DNA of 64,000 nucleotides from Mesorhizobium sp. ES1-4 (GTDB lineage: Bacteria > Pseudomonadota > Alphaproteobacteria > Rhizobiales > Rhizobiaceae). The notes beneath the pieces were generated by a model. That model saw nothing but the letters and a program-made list of their open reading frames with translations. It ran no database searches and was not told where the DNA came from. Positions 7,466 through 15,844 of the stretch are shown here, piece by piece (the first letter of the stretch is position 1; the number at the start of each line of letters is the position of its first letter). Where the stretch lies: NCBI RefSeq assembly GCF_020164745.1, contig NZ_JAIUGV010000007.1, positions 62,001 through 126,000 of the forward strand, read 5' to 3'. Position numbers and translations under genes: made by a program.

Positions 7466-8632
7466 GTGCGCTACGACATCGTCATCATCGGCGGAGCCAT
7501 CGTCGGGTCCTCGGTCGCCTACTATCTGCGCGAGGAAGGGTTTTCCGGCTCGATCGCGCTGATCGAGCGCGACCCGCAATTCGCCCATGCGGCGACGACG
7601 CTGTCCATGGCCTCGATCCGCCAGCAATTCTCGATTCCGGAAAACATCCGCCTATCGCAATTCACCCTGAAACTGTTCCGGCGGCTGAAGGAAGAATTCG
7701 GCAGCGATGCCGATATCGGCTTTCGCGAGGGCGGTTATCTCATCCTCGCCGGCGAGGCCGGGCTGCCGATCCTGAAAGCCAACCATGAAGCGCAGGTCGC
7801 CGAGGGCGCCGACATCCTGCTCGAGGACGCGGATGCACTGACGCGCCGCTTCCCCTGGCTGTCGGCCGAAGGCATCGCCGCCGGCGCCTATGGCCGGACG
7901 GGCGAGGGCTGGTTCGATGCGCATGCCATGCTGATGCTGTTCCGCAAGGCGCTGCGGGAGAAGAAGATCGACTTCATCGGCGCTTCGGTCGCCAGCGTCG
8001 AGCGGCAGGGCGACCGCGTCACCGGCGTCAGCCTCGACAATGGCGATCGGATCGAGGCCGGCATCGTCGTCAACGCCGCCGGGCCGAACGCCGGCAAGGT
8101 CGCCGCCCTTGCCGGGCTGGCGCTGCCGGTCGAGCCGCGCAAGCGTAACGTCTTCGTCTTCGAGGCGCGCGAGAAATATGCCGACATGCCGCTGCTGGTC
8201 GATCCCTCCGGCATCTATGTCAGGCCGGAAGGCTCGGTCTACCTCACCGGCGGCGCCGAGCCGGAAGAGGGCGACGGCCCGGCCGACCCCGGGGATTTCG
8301 ATGTCGACTGGCCGCTCTTCGAAGAGGTGATCTGGCCGGTGCTGGCAACCCGCATCCCGGCCTTCGAGGCCATCAAGCCGACGCGCGCCTGGGCCGGCCA
8401 CTACGATTACAACACGCTCGACCAGAACGCGGTGATCGGCCCGCACCCCGAGGTGACGAATTTCCTGTTCGCCAACGGATTTTCCGGCCACGGCCTGCAG
8501 CAGGCGCCGGCGGTCGGCAAGGCGCTGGCCGAGTTGATCGTGCATGGCGGCTACCGGACGATCGATTGTTCGGCATTTGGCTATGGCCGGGTGGCGGAGG
8601 GACGGGCGTTTCGGGAATTGAATGTGATTTGA
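7466..8632 (+). CDS. FAD-dependent amino-acid-oxidase-type oxidoreductase (DAO family)
   Basis: A 388-residue flavoenzyme with an N-terminal Rossmann motif 'DIVIIGGAIVGSSVAYYL' (residues 4-21) and Glu at the strand-2 end ('ALIERD'). Further family features are 'ASIRQQFS' and a C-terminal 'FANGFSGHGLQQAPAVGKALAELI', the FAD-binding GFSGHG motif of DAO enzymes. Relatives oxidise glycine, sarcosine, D-amino acids or similar secondary amines. GTG 7466 is chosen because it gives the canonical N-terminus and follows GGAG at 7456-7459. It is separated by 28 bp from the kinase and may belong to the same transcript. The substrate is undetermined. Confidence 0.85.
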   Translation: MRYDIVIIGGAIVGSSVAYYLREEGFSGSIALIERDPQFAHAATTLSMASIRQQFSIPENIRLSQFTLKLFRRLKEEFGSDADIGFREGGYLILAGEAGLPILKANHEAQVAEGADILLEDADALTRRFPWLSAEGIAAGAYGRTGEGWFDAHAMLMLFRKALREKKIDFIGASVASVERQGDRVTGVSLDNGDRIEAGIVVNAAGPNAGKVAALAGLALPVEPRKRNVFVFEAREKYADMPLLVDPSGIYVRPEGSVYLTGGAEPEEGDGPADPGDFDVDWPLFEEVIWPVLATRIPAFEAIKPTRAWAGHYDYNTLDQNAVIGPHPEVTNFLFANGFSGHGLQQAPAVGKALAELIVHGGYRTIDCSAFGYGRVAEGRAFRELNVI

Positions 8633-8644
8633 GACGCCCTTCTT

Positions 8645-8666
8645 CCTTCTCCCACAGGGGAGAAGG
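8645..8666. terminator. hairpin between convergent genes, rhizobial 'CTTCTCCC' repeat
   Basis: CCTTCTCCC and GGGAGAAGG form a 9-bp stem with a 4-nt loop between the ends of the convergent flavoenzyme and DUF72 genes. There is no T-run, so intrinsic termination is uncertain. The same core recurs at several intergenic places in this window. Confidence 0.5.
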
Positions 8667-8677
8667 GAAAACCGCGT

Positions 8678-9409
8678 CTAGGCAACCATCGCGTCGACAG
8701 CGAGCGCATTGCCAAGCGCATTGCCCGCGGCCGTGTTGTCGAAAATGCCCCAGACCTCGGCACCGGAAGCCGCCGCCGCTTCGACTTGCCGGCTGATTCG
8801 GTCGAGGCTTTCGGCATCGTAGTCGGAGTAGTAGACGCGCGGCGCGCCGTGCCAGCGGAAATAAGCCAGGCCTGGCCAGCCGCCTGGCACCGCCGCCGTC
8901 GGCACCGCGGCCGGATCGGCGGCGACGCGCGCGATCCGGCGATCGGCCAGAAGCGCCTCCGCCTCCGGTTCGAACCAGCTGGCATGACGCGGCTCGCAGA
9001 CCAGCCTGGCTTGGGTCCGCTTGCGCAGCATGTCGAAGAAACCGCTCGCGACATCCGGCTCGAAGGGCAGGCTCGGCGGCAGCTGCACCAGAAGCACGCT
9101 CAGCTTTCCACCGAGACCTTCGACCTGTCGGAGAAAGCTTTCCAAGAGGTCGCCGCAGTCGACGAGGCGGCGCTCATGAGTGATGGCCTTCGGCACCTTG
9201 ACGGCGAAGCGGAAGTGCTCCGGCACGGCGCCTGCCCAGCGCTCATAGGTCTCGCGGCGGTGCGGCTTGTAGAAGGATGTGTCGATCTCGACGATCGGAA
9301 AATGCCTGGAATAGCGTTCGAGATGCGATCCGGGTTGCGGAAAATCTTGCCTGTATCGGGTCGGAATGCCCCAGCCGGCCGTGCCTATGAAAAATGCCTG
9401 TTTTCCCAT
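8678..9409 (-). CDS. DUF72 family protein (YecE-like)
   Basis: A 243-residue soluble protein that begins MGKQAFFIGTAGWGIP. The N-terminal 'GTAGWG' and the following 'FPIVEIDTSFYKPHRRETYERWA' are diagnostic of DUF72. Later motifs are 'FAVKVPKAITHERRL', 'LLVQLPPSLPF' and 'FDNTAAGNALGNAL', the last being the conserved C-terminal 'FnNt..G.A..NA' element. The fold is a TIM barrel of unknown function. ATG 9409 is the start in frame; a 22-bp tandem duplication just upstream creates a second, out-of-frame copy of the same ATG context. Confidence 0.9.
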   Translation of the reverse strand: MGKQAFFIGTAGWGIPTRYRQDFPQPGSHLERYSRHFPIVEIDTSFYKPHRRETYERWAGAVPEHFRFAVKVPKAITHERRLVDCGDLLESFLRQVEGLGGKLSVLLVQLPPSLPFEPDVASGFFDMLRKRTQARLVCEPRHASWFEPEAEALLADRRIARVAADPAAVPTAAVPGGWPGLAYFRWHGAPRVYYSDYDAESLDRISRQVEAAAASGAEVWGIFDNTAAGNALGNALAVDAMVA

Positions 9410-9433
9410 GCAAAAATGCCTGTTTTCCCATGC
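9391..9433. repeat. 22-bp tandem duplication across the DUF72 start codon
   Basis: The 21-base string at 9391-9411 is repeated exactly at 9413-9433, a period of 22 bp. Each copy contains the start context ATGGGAAAACAGGCATTTTT on the minus strand. Because 22 is not a multiple of three, only the copy nearer the gene is in frame. Confidence 0.95.
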
Positions 9434-9461
9434 ATGGGATGTGGGCAGGGTAAGGTGTGGG

Positions 9462-10001
9462 TCAAGGCGGACAGGGGCTGCGCGAAGCTTTGCCATCATC
9501 GATCCGCTGCTCATGCGCAGCCGGTCTTTCAGCGTCCACATGCGCTTGCAGCCAGGCCAGCACCCGCGCCCAGCCCTCGGCATGTTCGGTCGCCGCATTG
9601 CTCAGTCCCGCAAAGCCGCCATGGCAGACGGTGAGGCGCGTACCCCTGCCAACCTGCTGCAGCAGCCAGGCTACCGTGGTTTGCCTCCGGCCAAGCGTGG
9701 GATGGTCCCAGTCATAGGTCCGCGTCTGCACGATGCGGCGCGGCGCTTCGATGTCGAGGAATTCGCCGCTGGCCGGCATGGCCTTGCCGTCCGCCGTGCG
9801 GACAACAACGGTCCAATGGCCACCGACGCGAAGGTCGGCCGACCAGTCAACCATCCGGTAGGTATCGGCGGACCCCCACCATTGCTCGACTTCCTTGCCG
9901 ACCAGGGCCCTGAAGATACGCTCCGGAGGCGCTTCGATCTCTACGGAGGCCATGACGGTATCGCCGTTGGTCATGCTCTGCACCCTGGGAATGTGCATCA
10001 T
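9462..10001 (-). CDS. SRPBCC/AHSA1-domain protein
   Basis: A 179-residue START-like protein of the Activator of Hsp90 ATPase 1-like family. It contains 'VEIEAPPERIFRALV' (about 20-34), 'WWGSADTYRMVDW', 'RVGGHW' and a C-terminal 'GWARVLAWLQAHV' helix, the typical SRPBCC pattern of a helix-grip ligand-binding fold. The function of this branch is unknown; neighbours of this kind commonly accompany ArsR regulators. It lies 39 bp downstream of a second SRPBCC gene on the same strand, forming the last gene of an ArsR-SRPBCC-SRPBCC operon. Confidence 0.85.
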   Translation of the reverse strand: MMHIPRVQSMTNGDTVMASVEIEAPPERIFRALVGKEVEQWWGSADTYRMVDWSADLRVGGHWTVVVRTADGKAMPASGEFLDIEAPRRIVQTRTYDWDHPTLGRRQTTVAWLLQQVGRGTRLTVCHGGFAGLSNAATEHAEGWARVLAWLQAHVDAERPAAHEQRIDDGKASRSPCPP

Positions 10002-10040
10002 GGATGCCTCCTAATTCGTTTCGCTATCGAAACAAGGCTT

Positions 10041-10487
10041 TCATCCTTTTGATGGCGGGCGCTCAAAACCCTTGCCGGTCTCGAGCAGGCTCTTGAGGCT
10101 GGCCAGCACCAGCGGCCAGCCCTTGGCGACATTGCCGATCAGTCTGTGCGGCCCGCCGGCCTCATGGGTAACGGCAAGCTTCGTCAGTTCGCCGTCCTGT
10201 TCGATCGTGAAGGTGCAACGCGTGTAGCCGTCTTCTTTCACCTCGGGCATCCATTCGTTGCGCCATTTGATGACGAGGCGCCGCGGCGGGTCGATCTCGA
10301 GGATCTCGCCGCTGTCGGCGACGCGTCCGTCCGGGAAGATCAACTTCCAGCTCGAGCCTACTTTCCACTCGCTCTCCTGGTAGGAGCAGAGGAAGAACTG
10401 GCGATTGAACTCCGGGTCGGTCAAGGCTTTCCAGAGCTTTTCGGGCGTGGTGCGGATATAAGTCACATAAACGAAGCTGTTGCTCAT
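10041..10487 (-). CDS. SRPBCC/AHSA1-domain protein
   Basis: A 148-residue AHSA1-type protein: 'FVYVTYIRTTPEKLWKALTDPEF' (residues 5-27), 'EWKVGSSWKLIFPDG', 'EIDPPRRLVIKWRNEW' and a C-terminal 'GWPLVLASLKSLLETGK' helix. These are the signature positions of the family. Its ATG overlaps the stop of the arsR-type gene by one base (TGATG), indicating translational coupling. The biochemical role is unknown. Confidence 0.88.
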   Translation of the reverse strand: MSNSFVYVTYIRTTPEKLWKALTDPEFNRQFFLCSYQESEWKVGSSWKLIFPDGRVADSGEILEIDPPRRLVIKWRNEWMPEVKEDGYTRCTFTIEQDGELTKLAVTHEAGGPHRLIGNVAKGWPLVLASLKSLLETGKGFERPPSKG

Positions 10488-10804
10488 CAGTCTTCCCTTT
10501 CGAGGCGTCTCTTCAGATCGCTGAGGGCGGTCAGCCGCCCCCGCTCGAACTTGCCGATCCAGCGTTCGGCGATCTCGTTGATCGGAACCGGGTTGAGGTA
10601 GTGCTCCTTCTCTCGGCCCCGGCGGATGCTGGTGACGAGGTTCGCCTCTTCCAGGATCGCCAGGTGCTTGGTCACCGCCTGGCGGGTCATGGCCATGTCC
10701 GCGCCCAGGGCATTCAGCGTCTGCCCGTTCCTGGCATGAAGGCTGTCCAGCAATTGCCGGCGTGTCGGGTCGGCCAGGGCGCGAAAGACGGCATCCATGC
10801 TCAT
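10487..10804 (-). CDS. ArsR-family winged-helix repressor
   Basis: A 105-residue regulator with the ArsR winged helix: 'FRALADPTRRQLLDSLH', 'LGADMAMTRQAVTKHLAILEEANLV' (recognition helix about residues 38-62) and wing 'RRGREKEHYLNP'. No Cys-x-Cys metal site is present, so it is probably not a metal sensor; this subgroup typically controls SRPBCC genes. ATG 10804 is chosen; ATG 10798 or an upstream TTG are possible. A perfect palindrome lies 10 bp upstream and is the likely autoregulatory operator. It is the first gene of the ArsR-SRPBCC-SRPBCC operon. Confidence 0.88.
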   Translation of the reverse strand: MSMDAVFRALADPTRRQLLDSLHARNGQTLNALGADMAMTRQAVTKHLAILEEANLVTSIRRGREKEHYLNPVPINEIAERWIGKFERGRLTALSDLKRRLERED

Positions 10805-10813
10805 GGCGTTAAT

Positions 10814-10833
10814 ATGCAACCTTTTGGTTGCAT
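10814..10833. promoter_or_regulatory. perfect operator palindrome of the ArsR-type repressor
   Basis: Arms ATGCAACC and GGTTGCAT are exact inverse complements around TTTT, 10 bp upstream of the repressor start codon. Position and symmetry match an autoregulatory site of a dimeric winged-helix repressor. Confidence 0.7.
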
Positions 10834-10888
10834 GTCAAGACGCAAGTTCGCACCCATCGACGACTGGGCAGCGTAACGGGAGAAGAAA

Positions 10889-11314
10889 TCAGCGCGTGCG
10901 TGAGAACCAGAAGGCGTCGGGCATGCGCTTCATGCCGATGCGCTCGTAGAAGCCGACCGCGTCGGGCACGGAAACCAGGCTGATGGCGACGGAGGGGCCG
11001 AGCTGCTGCCGCGCCTCGTCCATCAGGCCCTTGCCGACGCCAAGCCCTTGCGCCCTGGCCGAGACGGCGAGATCGGAGATGTAGCAGACCCAGGAAAAAT
11101 CCGTCATCGCCCTGACGACGCCAATCAGCGGCTTGCCTTCGATGTCGAGGCGGGCGGTCACCACCAGATCGGCTCCCGACAGCATCGCCCGCAACCGGGC
11201 GGCGTCATCGACGGGACGGATCTCGCCGAGGCCGGAGTCCACCAGCACGCGGCGGAAGTCGTCAACGTCGAGCCCGGGTTCGCGTGCGTAAAGGACGTGT
11301 GCGTTTTCCGACAT
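10889..11314 (-). CDS. GNAT-family N-acetyltransferase
   Basis: A 141-residue acetyltransferase. The acetyl-CoA-binding motif A is visible as '[23 protein letters not shown]' (about residues 80-102; R/Q-x-x-G-x-G/A pattern) and the C-terminal '[21 protein letters not shown]' is the usual GNAT tail. The substrate is unknown. Start ATG 11314 begins the protein MSENAHVLY and gives standard length; a longer frame upstream exists but is Arg/Pro-rich. It is divergent from leuD. Confidence 0.85.
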   Translation of the reverse strand: MSENAHVLYAREPGLDVDDFRRVLVDSGLGEIRPVDDAARLRAMLSGADLVVTARLDIEGKPLIGVVRAMTDFSWVCYISDLAVSARAQGLGVGKGLMDEARQQLGPSVAISLVSVPDAVGFYERIGMKRMPDAFWFSRTR

Positions 11315-11466
11315 GCCGCCAGACTGCACCATCGGGTAGCGAATTCGAAGCCGTTTCGTCGGCACCTTGGGCGGGCGCGCGCCAACAGTCACCTTTTATT
11401 TGCCCGCAGCTTTGTGTAAACCGGGCTCAGCAAAAATCCCCCGCAACGAAAACACGGGCCAAAGCC

Positions 11467-12072
11467 ATGGAAAAATTCACCAAGCTCACCGGCGTCGCCG
11501 CTCCCATGCCGATCGTCAATGTCGACACCGACATGATCATCCCGAAGGATTATCTCAAGACGATCAAGCGCACCGGGCTCGGCACCGGCCTGTTCGCCGA
11601 GATGCGCTACAAGGACGACGGTTCGGAAAATCCGGACTTCGTGCTCAACAAGCCGGCTTACCGCAAGGCGCAGATCCTGGTCGCCGGCGACAATTTCGGC
11701 TGCGGCTCGAGCCGCGAGCATGCGCCGTGGGCGCTGCTCGACTTCGGCATACGCTGCGTCATCTCGACCTCGTTCGCCGACATCTTCTACAACAACTGCT
11801 TCAAGAACGGCGTGCTGCCGATCACCGTCAGCCCCGAGGACCTGGAGAAGCTGATGGACGACGCTTCGCGCGGCTCCAACGCGACTTTGTCGGTCGATCT
11901 CGAGGCCAAGGAAATCCGTGGTCCCGATGGCGGCGTGGTCAAATTCGACCTCGACGACTTCAAGCGGCACTGCCTGCTCAACGGGCTCGACGACATCGGC
12001 CTGACCATGGAGAAGGCCGGCGCCATCGCCTCGTTCGAGAAGCGCAACGCCGAACAGCGCCCCTGGGCCTGA
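11467..12072 (+). CDS. leuD: 3-isopropylmalate dehydratase small subunit
   Basis: A 201-residue LeuD that forms the swivelling small subunit of isopropylmalate isomerase with LeuC, catalysing the second step of leucine biosynthesis. Diagnostic motifs are '[15 protein letters not shown]' (about residues 19-33), '[19 protein letters not shown]' (about 77-95) and '[19 protein letters not shown]'. Length and ATG 11467 match the bacterial two-subunit enzyme. leuC is not in the window, while leuB lies 2.1 kb downstream with unrelated genes between. A strong hairpin follows the stop codon. Confidence 0.97.
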   Translation: MEKFTKLTGVAAPMPIVNVDTDMIIPKDYLKTIKRTGLGTGLFAEMRYKDDGSENPDFVLNKPAYRKAQILVAGDNFGCGSSREHAPWALLDFGIRCVISTSFADIFYNNCFKNGVLPITVSPEDLEKLMDDASRGSNATLSVDLEAKEIRGPDGGVVKFDLDDFKRHCLLNGLDDIGLTMEKAGAIASFEKRNAEQRPWA

Positions 12073-12084
12073 GCGGCCGATAGG

Positions 12085-12104
12085 CCCGGCCCTTCCGGGC
12101 CGGG
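12085..12104 (+). terminator. hairpin after leuD
   Basis: CCCGGCCC-TTCC-GGGCCGGG is a perfect 8-bp GC stem 12 bp after the leuD stop. There is no T-run, so it is a weak or Rho-assisted terminator candidate, or an RNA-stabilising hairpin. Confidence 0.5.
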
Positions 12105-12127
12105 TGGCGACTGACGGAGGGACGGTG

Positions 12128-13054
12128 ATGAGACAGCAGCTTCTTGCCGGGGTTTGCGGGCTGGCCTTGTTGGCGGCGCCCGCCGCGTTTGCGCAGGCGC
12201 AGACCCAGACGCCCGCCGCGCAACAGGCGGCCCCTTCGGCGGAGAAGCCGGCCGCTGATGCGGATACCGCAAACGCCGCCGATGACGACAGCCAGGCGCC
12301 CGTGCCGTTCGAGGGCGGCCAGCTGACCATCACCCAGAAGGAACAGTACGGCGAAAAGGTGCTAGCCTATAACGGCAAGGAGCTGGCGAGCAACTATGAT
12401 GTGTTCTTCGACAAGATCGTCGAGGTCGGCGGCATCAAGGTGGCCTTGTTCGATGTCGGCGACGGCGGCAACCAATGCGGCCCGGCGACAGTGATCGTCT
12501 GGAAGCCGGAAGGCGGCGGGATCCAGAGCACCAAGGTCGAGCAGGACGAGTGCGGCTCGCCGCCATCGGCGGTGTCCGACAACGCCATCTATTTCGTGCC
12601 CTATTTGCTGCCGGGGGAAGGGAAGCCGGCTTTGCAATGGTCGCCGACCGACGGGCTGACCATTTCGGGCAATCTCACCTACATGCCGGAACCCGGCACC
12701 GACTGGAAGGACATCGATCCGGAAAAGTACCAGAACATCATCGACGCCTTCCACAACGAGGCCGTCTACAAGGAAGCCGAAAAGCTGCTGGGCAAGGACA
12801 TGACCGACATGGCGACCAGCCTGCTGGTCGGCGGCGGTACGGAAAAGACCGCTTCGGGCGCCTTCTACGCCAGCGGCTGCGTGCCGCATGATTGCGGCGG
12901 CAATGACGGCTTCATGGCGGTCGACCCGGCCCAGCACAAGCTCTACTTCGCCCGCCGCGGCGACAATGGCCAGCCGAACGCATGGCCGGCGGCGGCGACA
13001 TGGCCGGCCGACGTCAGGGAAGCGCTGGACAAGGCGCTGGGGACAGCGAATTAG
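12128..13054 (+). CDS. secreted protein of unknown function
   Basis: A 308-residue protein starting at ATG 12128, preceded by GGAGGG at 12117-12122. A clear signal peptide occupies about residues 1-24 (MRQQLLAGVCGLALLAAPAA then FAQA). A low-complexity Ala/Gln/Thr/Asp linker follows (about 25-60). The mature domain has paired cysteines in 'GGNQCGPATVIVW', 'DECGSPPS' and 'SGCVPHDCGGNDGF', suggesting disulfides in the periplasm. I do not recognise a named family. It is on the same strand as leuD, 55 bp downstream, but a hairpin intervenes. Confidence 0.8.
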   Translation: MRQQLLAGVCGLALLAAPAAFAQAQTQTPAAQQAAPSAEKPAADADTANAADDDSQAPVPFEGGQLTITQKEQYGEKVLAYNGKELASNYDVFFDKIVEVGGIKVALFDVGDGGNQCGPATVIVWKPEGGGIQSTKVEQDECGSPPSAVSDNAIYFVPYLLPGEGKPALQWSPTDGLTISGNLTYMPEPGTDWKDIDPEKYQNIIDAFHNEAVYKEAEKLLGKDMTDMATSLLVGGGTEKTASGAFYASGCVPHDCGGNDGFMAVDPAQHKLYFARRGDNGQPNAWPAAATWPADVREALDKALGTAN

Positions 13055-13083
13055 CTTTTTTCGCGCACGCGACGATCACCACG

Positions 13084-13147
13084 CCGTCGTCATCCTGGGG
13101 TCTTCGCCGCGTCGCTTCGCTCCTTGCTTCGCCCAGGATGACGACGG
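13084..13147. repeat. intergenic palindromic element
   Basis: Arms CCGTCGTCATCCTGGG (13084-13099) and CCCAGGATGACGACGG (13132-13147) are perfect 16-bp inverse complements around a 32-bp loop containing CGCTTCGCTCC. Elements of this form are common between genes in rhizobia. It may also end transcription of the secreted-protein gene, whose stop lies 30 bp upstream. Confidence 0.8.
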
Positions 13148-13270
13148 AGAGATTCCGGCTAGTCGCCAAGGTCAGCACCCTCCCAGTTTCACGACAGCAA
13201 TCGCCTATCTGTGGCCCATGGCTGGGCTATGTCATCCCTGCTAAACGCACGGACGAATGCGAGGATACTC

Positions 13271-13654
13271 ATGCGCAAGCTCATCTCCACCGGCTCGCCT
13301 TTCGAAAAGACCGCCGGCTATTCGCGCGCGGTGGTGCAGGGCGACTGGTGCTTCGTGTCCGGGACGACCGGCTACGACTATGCGACAATGACGATGCCGG
13401 AAACGGTCGAGGCGCAGACGCGCAACTGCCTGGCGACGATCGGCAAGGCACTCAAGGACGGCGGCTTCGACATGGCCGATGTGGTGCGCGCGCATTACTA
13501 CATCACCGACCAGGCCTTCGTGGACGTGGTCTTCCCGATTCTCGGCGAAACGTTCGGCGACATCAGGCCGGCGGCGACGATGATCGTGTGCCAGCTCAAC
13601 AAGCCGGAAATGAAGATCGAGATCGAGGTTACGGCGCTGCGGCGCACGACCTGA
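13271..13654 (+). CDS. RidA/YjgF-family protein
   Basis: A 127-residue RidA-superfamily protein: 'GYSRAVVQGDWCFVSGTTGYD' (about 16-36), 'QTRNCLATIGKALKDGGFDMADVVR' and a C-terminal 'RPAATMIVCQLNKPEMKIEIEVTA', which includes the Arg and Glu of the RidA pocket. RidA proteins hydrolyse reactive enamine/imine intermediates from PLP enzymes; this sequence belongs to a divergent subgroup so the precise role is open. It starts at ATG 13271. A VOC-family gene follows 14 bp downstream and is likely cotranscribed. Confidence 0.85.
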   Translation: MRKLISTGSPFEKTAGYSRAVVQGDWCFVSGTTGYDYATMTMPETVEAQTRNCLATIGKALKDGGFDMADVVRAHYYITDQAFVDVVFPILGETFGDIRPAATMIVCQLNKPEMKIEIEVTALRRTT

Positions 13655-13668
13655 GGGGGATCAAGGCC

Positions 13669-14019
13669 ATGAGGGTCCGGCGCATCGTAGCCAACATCGA
13701 AACACGAGACGCGGCGGCGGCGAGACGCTTCTACCATGACGTGCTCGGTCTCGACCTGCTCATGGATCACGGCTGGATCACCACCTACGGTTCCGGGGAA
13801 ACCATGCAGGTGCAGGTCAGCGTCATGGCGCAAGGCGGGTCCGGTACGCCTGTGCCGGATCTGTCCATCGAGGTCGACGATGTCGATGCGGCGCTCGAAG
13901 CCATGAAGGCCGCCGGTTTTACCATCGAATACGGGCCGGCCGACGAACCCTGGGGCGTGCGGCGCTTCTATGTGCGCGATCCCCTTGGCCGGCTGGTCAA
14001 CATTCTCGCGCATCGGTGA
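13669..14019 (+). CDS. VOC-superfamily (glyoxalase/bleomycin-resistance-like) protein
   Basis: A 116-residue protein with the two beta-alpha-beta-beta-beta modules of the VOC fold: 'IETRDAAAARRFYHDVLGLDLL' (about 9-30) and 'SIEVDDVDAALEAMKAAGFTIEYGP' (about 64-88), then 'WGVRRFYVRDPLGRLVNIL', the last metal-ligand strand. VOC proteins include dioxygenases, lyases and antibiotic-binding proteins; the substrate cannot be named. ATG 13669 follows a GAGGGGG ribosome-binding site and lies 14 bp after the RidA gene. Confidence 0.85.
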   Translation: MRVRRIVANIETRDAAAARRFYHDVLGLDLLMDHGWITTYGSGETMQVQVSVMAQGGSGTPVPDLSIEVDDVDAALEAMKAAGFTIEYGPADEPWGVRRFYVRDPLGRLVNILAHR

Positions 14020-14163
14020 CCGTCGTCAGCGGGGCGCAGTCGCGACGGCTGAATGTGCTGGCGTGAAGGATCGCGGCGATAGGTTCTTCGCCGTCCCCTT
14101 GCGCTGCAACCGCTTGGCGTTTAGCAAGGCCGCGGTTCAAATCTTTCTGGGACGGTTTTCTCC

Positions 14164-15267
14164 ATGGCAACGAAGCATCTTTTCCTGCTCCCCGGCGACG
14201 GCATCGGCCCCGAGGCCATGGCCGAGGTCAAGAAGCTGATCGCGGCCATGAACGCAAAGCTCGGCGGCGGTTTCGTCACCGACGAGGGCCTGGTCGGCGG
14301 CTGCGCCTACGATGCGCATGGCGCGGCGATTTCCGATGCCGACATGGAAAAGGCGATGGCCGCAGACGCGGTGCTGTTTGGCGCCGTCGGCGGGCCGAAA
14401 TGGGATGCGGTGCCTTACGAGGTGCGCCCCGAGGCCGGCCTGCTGCGGCTGCGCAAGGATATGGAGCTGTTCGCCAATCTGCGCCCGGCGATCTGCTATC
14501 CGGCGCTGGCCGCGTCCTCTTCGCTCAAGCAGGAAGTCGTCGAGGGCCTCGACATCCTGATCGTGCGCGAGCTGACCGGCGGCGTCTATTTCGGCGAGCC
14601 CAAGCAGATCATCGATCTCGGCAACGGCCAGAAGCGCGGCATCGACACGCAGGTCTACGACACGTTCGAGATCGAGCGCATTTCGGGCGTCGCCTTCGAA
14701 TTGGCGCGGACCCGCAAGAACCACGTCACCTCGATGGAAAAGCGCAACGTCATGAAGTCGGGCGTGCTGTGGAACGAGGTCGTCACCCAGACCCACAAGG
14801 CGCGCTATGCCGACGTCAAGCTCGACCACATGCTGGCCGACGCCGGCGGCATGCAGCTGGTGCGCTGGCCAAAGCAGTTCGACGTCATCGTCACCGACAA
14901 TCTGTTCGGCGACATGCTGTCCGACATCGCCGCCATGCTGACCGGCTCGATCGGCATGTTGCCGTCGGCCTCGCTCGGCGCGCCCGACGTGAAGACCAAG
15001 AAGCGCAAGGCGCTCTACGAGCCGGTGCACGGTTCGGCGCCCGACATTGCCGGCCAGGGCATCGCCAACCCGATCGCCATGATCGCCTCCTTCGCCATGT
15101 GCCTGCGCTATTCCTTCGGCATGGTCGAGGAAGCCGATCGTCTCGAGGGCGCGATCGCCGCCGTGCTCGATGCCGGTCTGCGGACGAAGGACATCATGTC
15201 CGAAGGCATGACCGAGGTCGGCACGGTCGAGATGGGCGACGCCATCATCACTAAGTTCCTGGCTTAG
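14164..15267 (+). CDS. leuB: 3-isopropylmalate dehydrogenase
   Basis: A 367-residue NAD-dependent enzyme that oxidises and decarboxylates 3-isopropylmalate in leucine synthesis. Motifs are '[10 protein letters not shown]' (8-17), 'GAVGGPKWD', '[16 protein letters not shown]', '[13 protein letters not shown]' and the metal-binding '[20 protein letters not shown]'; '[17 protein letters not shown]' forms the NAD loop. Length is typical. It is a single gene in its own unit: 144 bp separate it from the VOC gene and a palindromic repeat begins at its stop codon. Confidence 0.97.
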   Translation: MATKHLFLLPGDGIGPEAMAEVKKLIAAMNAKLGGGFVTDEGLVGGCAYDAHGAAISDADMEKAMAADAVLFGAVGGPKWDAVPYEVRPEAGLLRLRKDMELFANLRPAICYPALAASSSLKQEVVEGLDILIVRELTGGVYFGEPKQIIDLGNGQKRGIDTQVYDTFEIERISGVAFELARTRKNHVTSMEKRNVMKSGVLWNEVVTQTHKARYADVKLDHMLADAGGMQLVRWPKQFDVIVTDNLFGDMLSDIAAMLTGSIGMLPSASLGAPDVKTKKRKALYEPVHGSAPDIAGQGIANPIAMIASFAMCLRYSFGMVEEADRLEGAIAAVLDAGLRTKDIMSEGMTEVGTVEMGDAIITKFLA

Positions 15268-15368
15268 AGCAGTTCACCGTTTCACAGAAACGGCAATCTG
15301 GTCTAACTCCTTGTTTTGACGAAATTCCGGACGGAAAACCGTTCACACCTTTCCTGGAATTGCCCTAG
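15266..15368. repeat. copy 1 of a ~105-bp palindromic intergenic repeat
   Basis: The element begins AGAGCAGTTCACC and ends TTTCCTGGAATTGCCCTAG, with the core AATTCCGGACGGAAAACCG. Related copies lie at 23567-23670, 37933-38038 and, truncated, 52125-52173. Each has an outer AGAGCGGTTCA hairpin and an inner AATTCC...GGAATT hairpin. This copy is the most diverged of the three long ones. Confidence 0.85.
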
Positions 15369-15385
15369 CCGAAGGCAACTCGGCC

Positions 15386-15844
15386 TCAGCGGACCTCGCC
15401 GGCCAGTCGCTGCAGCAGGCCGACGAGCCGAGCCTCGTCCACCGGTTCGAAAAAGGCCGCGTCGGCGGTCTCGACGGCGACGATCGCTTGCTGTGCGGCG
15501 GCCGCTCCGGCGGCGGTGACGCGGATCACCTTGGCGCGGGAATCCCTGGGGTCAGCCTCGCGCGCTATCAATCCCTTGGCCTCGAGCCTGGCAACCACAT
15601 CCGACGTCATCTTCACTTCGGCCCCCGCCTGGGCGGCGAGTTGCACCTGGTTGGGCGGCTCGCCATCGCGGCCGAGCCACATGGCCGAGGCCAGCAGCAC
15701 GAACTGGACATGCGTCAGGTCGAGCGGCGCCAGTGTCGCCGTCATGACGCGCTGCCAGCGCATGGTGGTTCGCCAGAGCAGCAAGCCGGGGCTCTCCGAA
15801 GGTCCGCCCTTGAAGCGTGTGCCCAAATTCTCCCCGTCAGCCAC
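15386..15844 (-). CDS. MarR-family transcriptional regulator
   Basis: A 152-residue winged-helix regulator. The helix-turn-helix is 'NQVQLAAQAGAEVKMTSDVVARLEAKGLIARE' (about residues 64-95), followed by the wing 'ADPRDSRAKVIRVTAAG', which is diagnostic of MarR ('DxRsrxvxLT'). MarR dimers typically repress their own gene and an adjacent detoxification gene in response to small ligands. It overlaps the start-proximal SRPBCC gene by 8 bp and is second in that two-gene operon. The 27-bp palindrome upstream of the operon is its probable operator. Confidence 0.9.
   Translation of the reverse strand: MADGENLGTRFKGGPSESPGLLLWRTTMRWQRVMTATLAPLDLTHVQFVLLASAMWLGRDGEPPNQVQLAAQAGAEVKMTSDVVARLEAKGLIAREADPRDSRAKVIRVTAAGAAAAQQAIVAVETADAAFFEPVDEARLVGLLQRLAGEVR

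Noticed and set aside
14120..14150. GGTTCAAATC, resembling a tRNA T-loop, before leuB
   Set aside because: No flanking complementary T-stem, anticodon arm or acceptor stem could be drawn.
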